A DNA stretch of 64,000 nt from Vallitalea maricola (GTDB lineage: Bacteria > Bacillota > Clostridia > Lachnospirales > Vallitaleaceae), in assembly GCF_036985595.1 (NCBI RefSeq), contig NZ_BTPU01000005.1, positions 62,001 through 126,000 of the forward strand. The letters run 5' to 3'. The position numbers were made by a program, and so were the translations under genes. Each line of letters begins with the position of its first letter. Position 1 is the first letter of the stretch. Under the pieces are notes generated by a model. It ran no database searches and had not been told where the DNA came from. It was given only the letters and a program-made list of their open reading frames with translations. Positions 43,352 through 49,579 of this stretch are shown here, piece by piece.

Positions 43352-44003
43352 CAATAAGTGGTAATATTTGATTTTGATATATTTCATAGTCTATATAATC
43401 ATCAGTATAGGACGTTTTAGAGTTTTCTTTTTTTACAAAGCAAATAGAATCAATGTTATCAACTAAAATTGTATTGTTATTACCTCTATCATAAACTTTA
43501 CAAGGTAAAACACTACCACTTATTCTATAATCGTATTTTGTACCTTGACTTTTAGCGTAAGCTAAATCAAAGGCATCACTTATATCACTGGATTTAATAT
43601 ACTTTTTACCATCAAACTCAACAAAGTTCAAACCGTTTTCTACATAGAATTTACCATCTTCATAAGGAGCTTCAATGTAATGTTTATCTTCATCAACTAT
43701 AGTTTCAGCTTCGACAGAAGTTACTGCTAAAGACTTGAATAACTCAACCCTTTTTAACTCATTGTTCCATTCAAGCTTAGTACCAGTAATATCAGCAAAA
43801 GCTCTAAGAGGAACGTAAGTATTACCTTCCCATGTAAGAACTGGGAGTTTATCGCTTTTATATTCTTCACCATTGATAATAATAGGATATTCAGCTTGTT
43901 TCATGACAAATTGTTTGATAGAAGCTGTAACAGAGCCACCAAATAAACCGAGCATCAAAGCAGCACATACAAAACCTGCAATGAACCCTTTAAAAATTTT
44001 CAT
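43341..44003 (-). CDS. Secreted protein with copper amine oxidase N-terminal-like stalk domain (prophage cargo)
   Basis: 220 residues with an N-terminal signal peptide (MKIFKGFIAGFVCAALMLGLF...) and the stalk domain core PIIINGEEYKSDKLPVLTWEGNTYVPLRAFADITGTKLEWN (about 40-85), common on clostridial surface proteins. It runs against the tail operon with its own GAAAGGG site and terminator, the signature of a moron gene expressed in the lysogen. It may alter the cell surface or exclude other phages, which is inference. Confidence 0.82.
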   Translation of the reverse strand: MKIFKGFIAGFVCAALMLGLFGGSVTASIKQFVMKQAEYPIIINGEEYKSDKLPVLTWEGNTYVPLRAFADITGTKLEWNNELKRVELFKSLAVTSVEAETIVDEDKHYIEAPYEDGKFYVENGLNFVEFDGKKYIKSSDISDAFDLAYAKSQGTKYDYRISGSVLPCKVYDRGNNNTILVDNIDSICFVKKENSKTSYTDDYIDYEIYQNQILPLIEQD

Positions 44004-44076
44004 TAGTAATCAACCCTTTCAATTATTTATTTATATATATAGTGTACCACAAAATTATAAAAAGGAGACAAGAAAA

Positions 44077-44328
44077 ATGAAAACAAATATAATTAATCAG
44101 GATAAAAGAATAGAAGAAAATAAGGTAATCATCAAGAAAACTACAGAAGATGTACTATCAAAAAATGATCTAATGATTATGAAACATAAAGCACAGGAAG
44201 AAAAGGAAAGACTGAAAGACAGCATGAGACAGATTAAAAAAAGATATGATGCTTTAACTAATCAGGAAAAAGAGATTGATGAGTTAATTAGTATGATTCC
44301 TGATGAAGAGGTAACGCTGGAAGATTAA
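44077..44328 (+). CDS. Small coiled-coil phage protein
   Basis: 83 residues, highly charged and almost wholly helical/coiled coil (about 10-75). The ATG at 44077 has AAAGGAG 9 nt upstream. Not recognised; possibly a tail chaperone or a regulator, as it follows the cargo gene and precedes a phased TTTAA cluster. Confidence 0.55.
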   Translation: MKTNIINQDKRIEENKVIIKKTTEDVLSKNDLMIMKHKAQEEKERLKDSMRQIKKRYDALTNQEKEIDELISMIPDEEVTLED

Positions 44329-44360
44329 AGCATTATAACTTAATGATAGAATAGATATAT

Positions 44361-44407
44361 TTTAAAGGGTTTAAAAGTTGTTAAAATAGCTTTTAACACT
44401 GCTTTAA
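44361..44407 (+). repeat. Phased TTTAA cluster before the distal tail gene
   Basis: TTTAA-like cores at 44361, 44370, 44380, 44392 and 44403 average 10.5 bp apart. Five cores in 47 bp, the densest of the six clusters. No gene in 44329-44440. Confidence 0.45.
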
Positions 44408-44440
44408 CAGTGACTTGTAGAAGGTAAAAGGTGATAACAT

Positions 44441-44968
44441 ATGTATGGTCTTATTTTTAATAATATACATTCAGATACTTACAATTTAATTATGCGTTCT
44501 GTAGATAGACAGCTTCTACCTGTTAGGGATAAAACAAGTATAAAAGTATCAGGTAAAGCAGGTACAGCCAATTTTGATAACAATTATAATAACAGATTCA
44601 TTACCATTGAATTAGGTTTTGAGTTTTCATCTTTGCAAGAGCTGCAGCTAAGAAAAAGAGAAATTGCTAAATGGTTATCAGGATATGGTAAATTACAATT
44701 TGATGATGAACCAGATAAATATTATACAGGAAGAATATACAACGCTATATCATTTGAACAGGATTATCAGTTAGCAAGTTTTCAAGTAGTTTTTGAATGT
44801 GATACATTTGCTTATGGTTCACAGGTAAATATTAATAATGTATTTAATGATAATAGCCATACGATAGATATTACTTATAATGGTACTGCAGAAACTGAAC
44901 AGGTAATTAAGGTTAAGAATATAGGTAGTAACAGTATTAATGGATTCAAGATTAAGATTGAGAAGTAA
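44441..44968 (+). CDS. Distal tail protein, N-terminal (Dit-like) part
   Basis: 175 residues matching the ring domain of SPP1-type Dit proteins (FITIELGFEFSSLQELQLRKREIAKWLSG, LQFDDEPDKYYTGRIYNAISFEQD, FQVVFECDTFAYG). It ends where a usual Dit would continue into a C-terminal domain; such a domain appears two genes downstream. It is also unusual in following rather than preceding the Tal gene. Confidence 0.75.
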   Translation: MYGLIFNNIHSDTYNLIMRSVDRQLLPVRDKTSIKVSGKAGTANFDNNYNNRFITIELGFEFSSLQELQLRKREIAKWLSGYGKLQFDDEPDKYYTGRIYNAISFEQDYQLASFQVVFECDTFAYGSQVNINNVFNDNSHTIDITYNGTAETEQVIKVKNIGSNSINGFKIKIEK

Positions 44969-45014
44969 CTAATTATTTAGTGATTTTAAATAAAACTAAA
45001 GGAAGTGATACATA

Positions 45015-45407
45015 ATGGGTATGTCAAATTACCTTGAAACAAAGTGGCTAAACACTATTAGAGGGTTTGTGTTTATGGGAGTTAATGAAGTATATGTAGG
45101 TCTTTTCACAACACCAGGCACAGATTTAACACCAGGGACTGAACCAAGTGATTCAGCATATTCAAGACAGCTTGTTACATTCAGTGAGCCAGTACAGGAG
45201 TCAGATAAAGCAGTTATTAAAAATACTGCAGAATTAAGTTTTAACCCTGCTACAGAGAATTGGGGAACGATAAGTCATTTTGGATTATTTGATGCATCTA
45301 CAGGTGGTAATTACCTTTTCCACGGTGAAGTGAATACAGCTAAGACAGTTGAGACAGACGACCAATTAAAAATACAGGCTAATGAGTTAACAGTATCATT
45401 GGAATAG
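45015..45407 (+). CDS. Phage tail fiber-like protein
   Basis: 130 residues. SNYLETKWLNTIRGFVFMGVNEVYVGLFTTPGTD and AELSFNPATENWGTISHFGLFDASTGGNYLFHGEV match a small tail-fibre/baseplate family found in many siphoviruses and Mu-like prophages. It lies between the two Dit-like parts. Confidence 0.7.
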   Translation: MGMSNYLETKWLNTIRGFVFMGVNEVYVGLFTTPGTDLTPGTEPSDSAYSRQLVTFSEPVQESDKAVIKNTAELSFNPATENWGTISHFGLFDASTGGNYLFHGEVNTAKTVETDDQLKIQANELTVSLE

Positions 45408-45416
45408 GATGATCTT

Positions 45417-45938
45417 ATGAGTAACGCAAAGTTTAACCGAATAAAATATAATTTATCACCTTTTAATACACAGTATATCAGGGCTTTACTTATTAGCCTT
45501 ACTGCTACTGGTTATGGAACGATTACAACTAGATTAACTGGATTATTCGCTATTTCTTTGTTTGGAGCAGGAGCAGGAACAACAAAAGCAAGATTGATTT
45601 TTCAGATTGAAGTATCAGGAAGCACTAACGGAAAAGGTAATATTGATGCTAAGTTAATACGAATGAGAAAGTTATCAGGGCAGATGGATAGTAAAGGATT
45701 TGCAGAGCTAAAGATAAGGCTTTTTAAGATTATGGAATATCTAGGTGTATTAAATACTGGTGATACCCTAGAAATAGATACTAATAACTTTTCTGTAAAG
45801 ATTAATGGTATAAATGCTTTTGATAATTTCAAGGGCGATTTTATCGGTATTGATGGAAATACTACAGTAATCTACGAAGATGCTGAAACAAGTAGAGATA
45901 TTGAACTGAACATTAATTATACAGAGAAATATTATTAA
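45417..45938 (+). CDS. Tail protein with C-terminal Dit-like domain
   Basis: 173 residues. The last 65 residues (NTGDTLEIDTNNFSVKINGINAFDNF...GNTTVIYEDAE...NINYTEKYY) follow the pattern of the C-terminal domain of distal tail proteins. The N-terminal 100 residues are small-residue-rich low-complexity repeats (GYGTITTRL, GAGAGTTKARL, GKGNIDAKL, SKGFAELKI). It looks like the missing second half of Dit carried on a repeat linker. Confidence 0.6.
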   Translation: MSNAKFNRIKYNLSPFNTQYIRALLISLTATGYGTITTRLTGLFAISLFGAGAGTTKARLIFQIEVSGSTNGKGNIDAKLIRMRKLSGQMDSKGFAELKIRLFKIMEYLGVLNTGDTLEIDTNNFSVKINGINAFDNFKGDFIGIDGNTTVIYEDAETSRDIELNINYTEKYY

Positions 45939-45952
45939 GTGAGGTGAGTTAA

Positions 45953-46987
45953 ATGCAAGATATGTACGAAGCAATACCTAATAGTCCTGTAACCACTATT
46001 ACACAAGATATAACTGATACAGTTACCACTATAACCCTTGCAGATGCTTCAAAACTACCTAATGCCCCTAATATAGCTACTATAGGAAATGACGAACAGG
46101 CAGAGACAATCAAGTACACTGGCAAAGATGGTAATAACTTAACTGGTGTTACCAGAGGATTTGAAGGAACTGCAAGAGCTTGGGGAGCAGGAACTATTAT
46201 TAGTAGGAATATGACAGCTTATGATAATAATGCATTTAAAGGTAATATTGAGGAAGTTAGTGCGGGATTGGCTGATATTGCGAACGTAATTGTGGCTAGT
46301 GGAACAGGTACAACTATAACATTAAGTATGCCTAGTGTGACAGCTTATACAGATAATATGAAACTTACTTTTATATCTAGTGCTGATAATAGTGGTAGTG
46401 CTACTACCATAGATATTAATAGTCTAGGGGCTAAGAATCTATATAAACCAAATACTACTACAGCACCTAATCTTAAAAGCGGTAAGCCATATACAGTATG
46501 GTATAATGGAACACATTTTTTCTTGCAGGCTAGTGCGGAGGGTGATGCTCTTGCTGAACACGTACTAGCAGGGAAGATATTCAGCAATGATGATGATACT
46601 GGGATTGTTGGAACGCTGATTCAAGGGCGAAAAGTGGCAACTCTAGCTTTTCCAAGTAGCGTGATGTCGCAAAATTCTTTTGGTGGGTCAACTAATGTAG
46701 AATTAAGGTATTTTAATGTGCCTATTACAGGTATAGGATTTAAACCATCAATGGCGATAGTTAGGCAATCTAATGGTTCGGTTTCTATTGCAGGTGGCGT
46801 GGATGAGGGAGCTGGTATAATCGGTTTATCATCGGCTTTTGACCCTTCTACCTCTGCTATTGGTACAATAAGTTACTACAATAATGATAATACTATGTTT
46901 AACAGTGATGGAGTTAATGCATCAAAAATATGGTATGCAAGAAATAAGAGTTACGCAGATGCAGGAATAATTACTTTAATAGAATAG
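45953..46987 (+). CDS. Tail fiber / receptor-binding protein
   Basis: 344 residues, rich in T, A, N and G. It opens with a phage structural domain (TVTTITLADASKLPNAPNIATIGNDEQAETIKYTGKDGNNLTGVTRGFEGTA), continues with a beta-rich fibre (about 95-200), and ends in a variable head (about 215-344). Typical of the receptor-binding fibre of tail modules. Follows a GAGGTG site. Confidence 0.75.
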   Translation: MQDMYEAIPNSPVTTITQDITDTVTTITLADASKLPNAPNIATIGNDEQAETIKYTGKDGNNLTGVTRGFEGTARAWGAGTIISRNMTAYDNNAFKGNIEEVSAGLADIANVIVASGTGTTITLSMPSVTAYTDNMKLTFISSADNSGSATTIDINSLGAKNLYKPNTTTAPNLKSGKPYTVWYNGTHFFLQASAEGDALAEHVLAGKIFSNDDDTGIVGTLIQGRKVATLAFPSSVMSQNSFGGSTNVELRYFNVPITGIGFKPSMAIVRQSNGSVSIAGGVDEGAGIIGLSSAFDPSTSAIGTISYYNNDNTMFNSDGVNASKIWYARNKSYADAGIITLIE

Positions 46988-46997
46988 AGGTGAAAAA

Positions 46998-47261
46998 ATG
47001 AACAGAGGAAGTTTGATTATTTACGACAACGACGGAAAAATATGGTGCTATATAGCAGATGCTGAAGGAGTAGCTTCACCTCATGATATTCCTAATGGTA
47101 TACCTTACATCCTAACAGAATACGGAGAACAGGATAATAAAATAGTAAAAAGTGTAGATGTATCAACCACACCACACAAAATTATTACAGAGGATATTAT
47201 AACGAAACCATCGTATGAGGAATTAGAGACACGATTACTTGAAGCAGAGGGGGTAATTTAA
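46998..47261 (+). CDS. Small tail-region protein
   Basis: 87 residues. Beta-rich start (GSLIIYDNDGKIWCYIADAEG) and a helical end (SYEELETRLLEAEGVI). Similar small proteins follow fibre genes and may be fibre assembly factors. Starts 10 bp after the fibre gene; overlaps the next ATG by one base. Confidence 0.6.
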   Translation: MNRGSLIIYDNDGKIWCYIADAEGVASPHDIPNGIPYILTEYGEQDNKIVKSVDVSTTPHKIITEDIITKPSYEELETRLLEAEGVI

Positions 47262-47407
47262 TGATTAATCAAATCATAGTTGATATATTAGTCAGAAGAA
47301 TCAATGAGGGATGGATTTATCCTAAAACAGGATTACCACTTACAACTAACGATATTCTAAAAGAAGAATATAAGACAGCAGTTGAAGCAATAATTAGTGC
47401 GTCATAG
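47261..47407 (+). CDS. Small phage protein (48 residues), XkdX-like position
   Basis: An ORF of 48 residues (MINQIIVDILVRRINEG..., ending EAIISAS) whose ATG overlaps the previous stop and follows AGAGGGGG. Small proteins after the fibre genes, such as XkdX, are common. No domain is certain. Confidence 0.55.
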   Translation: MINQIIVDILVRRINEGWIYPKTGLPLTTNDILKEEYKTAVEAIISAS

Positions 47408-47452
47408 GATACTATTGGATACTAGTGCATCAATCAATAATTTTAAGAAGGA

Positions 47453-48304
47453 ATGAGACAAATGCTTGAAAAAATATTAGATAGTTGGATAAAGAAATAT
47501 CCTGAATTAGCACAAGAAGAATATAATATTCTTTTAGCAGAAGGTTTAGGTGATTATAAAGGTAAACCTAATAGTTATGGAAAAGAATTACATAAGCTTG
47601 GTAGAATGGGAGCAGAATTAGGCATATTTAAAAATGGAATTTTGATTTACTCAACTAAAAATGTCAGCACATTGCCAGATATACCAATGGACGTAAAAGC
47701 TAGATTTAATCATGGCTCTCAAACGCCTACTTTATGTACAGGTGTATATCCTTTATACACCAAGTTACATGGTAGCAAAAGAGAAGAAGCTTTTGAACTT
47801 GGAAAAGGAGCTGAAATAGTTCCTGTAATACGGAATAGTAAACAGTATATAGAATATGAAAGTATTTCTAGTGGTATTAATTTACATCACCGTTCAATGA
47901 ATGATAGTGAAACTTGGGCTTGGAGTACAGGTTGTCAAACAGTTTTAGAAGAAGATTTCAAACAAATATTAAAGATTCTAGGAAAATGGAAAAATGGAAA
48001 ATATATTCAAGGTGTATATGTAGGTAAGATCATAATAGATAGAAGCCAAATTCCATATACTTTACAGGAACGATATAAAAAAAGATATGGAAAGTTTTAT
48101 TCTAATTGTTTTAATACGAATGATACTGTAATTAATACTTCTAAAGACATTCCTAAATGGTATAAGGATGGGTTAGATGGCTTGATAACAGATGGTGCAA
48201 ATATAAGTTATGAATATTGGGAAAAGAAGTTAGGGAATAATCTCAAAGTAGGAGAATTTATGGCTATATTACATAAAAACAATAATAGAAAAAAACAGGC
48301 TTAA
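47453..48304 (+). CDS. Predicted phage lysin, L,D-transpeptidase-like cysteine enzyme
   Basis: 283 residues. The catalytic pattern is H145/H146 (in NLHHRS) followed by S158-T-G-C161 (AWSTGCQTV), matching the H...S-x-G-C signature of the YkuD/L,D-transpeptidase fold. The C-terminal 60 residues (IPKWYKDGLDGLITDG ... GEFMAILHK) resemble one SLH-type wall-binding repeat. No amidase, muramidase or other endolysin is visible in the prophage, so this is the best lysin candidate, far from the holin. No signal peptide, as expected for holin-dependent release. Confidence 0.55.
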   Translation: MRQMLEKILDSWIKKYPELAQEEYNILLAEGLGDYKGKPNSYGKELHKLGRMGAELGIFKNGILIYSTKNVSTLPDIPMDVKARFNHGSQTPTLCTGVYPLYTKLHGSKREEAFELGKGAEIVPVIRNSKQYIEYESISSGINLHHRSMNDSETWAWSTGCQTVLEEDFKQILKILGKWKNGKYIQGVYVGKIIIDRSQIPYTLQERYKKRYGKFYSNCFNTNDTVINTSKDIPKWYKDGLDGLITDGANISYEYWEKKLGNNLKVGEFMAILHKNNNRKKQA

Positions 48305-48328
48305 AGTAAGGAAAAACAAGGGTTTTTG

Positions 48329-48357
48329 TTGAAAAAGGAACGTATGTTTGGTATAAT
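48329..48357 (+). promoter_or_regulatory. Strong promoter for the tyrosine recombinase
   Basis: TTGAAA (48329-48334), 17-bp spacer and perfect TATAAT (48352-48357). It makes the recombinase a separate unit from the late operon, with a leader of about 140 nt. Confidence 0.7.
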
Positions 48358-48387
48358 ATTAGTATAATAAAATATCGGACATAAGGA

Positions 48388-48493
48388 GAGGAAGCTTCTC
48401 CCTGACAAGAGTATAAGCTTCCTCAACAATCAGTCCCTAAGGACATTTTTAGTATAACATATTAATTCCTTTAGGGCAATGTCCTAAAGGAGG
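48388..48493 (+). promoter_or_regulatory. Structured leader that can hide the recombinase ribosome binding site
   Basis: A first hairpin has perfect 10-bp arms GAGGAAGCTT (48388-48397) and AAGCTTCCTC (48415-48424). Then two exclusive folds compete. CCTTTAGG (48468-48475) pairs with CCTAAAGG (48483-48490), burying the AAAGGAGG site (48486-48493). AGGACATT (48440-48447) pairs instead with AATGTCCT (48478-48485), freeing it. An extra GGACAT occurs at 48377. This is the architecture of translational on/off control. No leader peptide was seen. Confidence 0.6.
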
Positions 48494-48503
48494 AAAACGT
48501 TGA

Positions 48504-49508
48504 ATGAAAACCCAAAAACTAAATAATGAAGTTGTTATTAAGATAGTAGATAATCTTATAGACAAAGAACCTCTTATTGATTGTATAACTGTAAGAAGTG
48601 TAGTTGAAAACATATTAAATGATTATGACATTTATACAAAAAAATATCAACTTACAAAGACAGATATTCCTGATAAGATATATCTATACTTAGTATCAAA
48701 AAAGCTTGAAGGATTGAGTGATTCCACATTAAAGAATTATAAATATTTATTGGATTTATTTGCGGCAGCTCATTATAATAGGTGTATAGATACAATAACC
48801 CAAATTGATATTAAAGTATTTTTAGCTAAGATATTAGAAGGTAAAAAGATTAGTTTAAGTACATATGAAACATATATTGCTTGTTACAAATCATTTTACA
48901 GTTGGTTAAGTCAACAAGAATATATCACCAAAAATGTTATGAATGGTATTAAATATCCTAAAAGGAATAAAAACCTTAGAAAAGCTTTAACACTTGAGCA
49001 GATAGAGCAATTAAGAGATAGTTGTTTGACTTATAGAGAACGTGCTTTATTAGAGTTTTTACTATCTACGGGATGTAGGGTTAGCGAATTAGTTGGATTA
49101 TCTGTATCTGACATAGATTGGTCAAGAATGACATTTAGCATTATTGGAAAAGGAAGAAAAGAAAGAAAATGTTATTTTACTTCAAAAACAAGATATTACT
49201 TAGAAAAATACTTGAAAATAAGAAAAGGTAATACAGATTGGTTATTCATAAGCAATAGAAAACCTTATAATACTTTAAAAGTAAGAAGCATTGAGAAAGA
49301 AATATGTAATATTGGTAAAAGAGTACAAATAAAGGTGTTCCCTCATTTATTACGACATACATTTGCTACATTACTTCTTTGTAATGGGGCTAAAATAGAA
49401 GTAGTTCAAGAGTTGTTGGGACATGAAAGTTCAGATACAACACAAGTTTATGCAAAGTTAAGCAAGGAAATAATATATAGTCAATATAAAATGCACATGA
49501 TTGCTTAA
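48504..49508 (+). CDS. Tyrosine recombinase (XerC/D-like)
   Basis: 334 residues. An N-terminal SAM-like core-binding domain (about 55-150) precedes a catalytic domain with R192 (STGCRVSEL), H281-x-x-R284 (HLLRH), H307 (LGHESS) and nucleophile Y316. All catalytic residues are present. It is the last gene of the prophage, from its own promoter and folded leader. A Mu-like element needs no such integrase for insertion, so resolution of circles or dimers, or excision through the near-terminal direct repeats, is a possible role. Confidence 0.9.
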   Translation: MKTQKLNNEVVIKIVDNLIDKEPLIDCITVRSVVENILNDYDIYTKKYQLTKTDIPDKIYLYLVSKKLEGLSDSTLKNYKYLLDLFAAAHYNRCIDTITQIDIKVFLAKILEGKKISLSTYETYIACYKSFYSWLSQQEYITKNVMNGIKYPKRNKNLRKALTLEQIEQLRDSCLTYRERALLEFLLSTGCRVSELVGLSVSDIDWSRMTFSIIGKGRKERKCYFTSKTRYYLEKYLKIRKGNTDWLFISNRKPYNTLKVRSIEKEICNIGKRVQIKVFPHLLRHTFATLLLCNGAKIEVVQELLGHESSDTTQVYAKLSKEIIYSQYKMHMIA

Positions 49509-49519
49509 AAATATATAAA

Positions 49520-49557
49520 TTTAATTAAAATTTAAACAGCATTTACCATATTTTTAA
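49520..49557 (+). repeat. Phased TTTAA cluster at the prophage right end
   Basis: TTTAA-like cores at 49520, 49531, 49542 (variant TTTAC) and 49553, each 11 bp apart, about 75-110 bp from the right terminus. The left end has a matching cluster at 17644-17697. It overlaps the terminator hairpin. Confidence 0.4.
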
Positions 49558-49570
49558 ATGCTGTTTTATT
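49534..49570 (+). terminator. Terminator of the tyrosine recombinase gene
   Basis: AAACAGCATTTA (49534-49545) pairs perfectly with TAAATGCTGTTT (49555-49566), followed by T-A-T-T. It ends rightward prophage transcription 60 bp before the right terminus. Confidence 0.75.
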
Positions 49571-49579
49571 AATAAAAAA

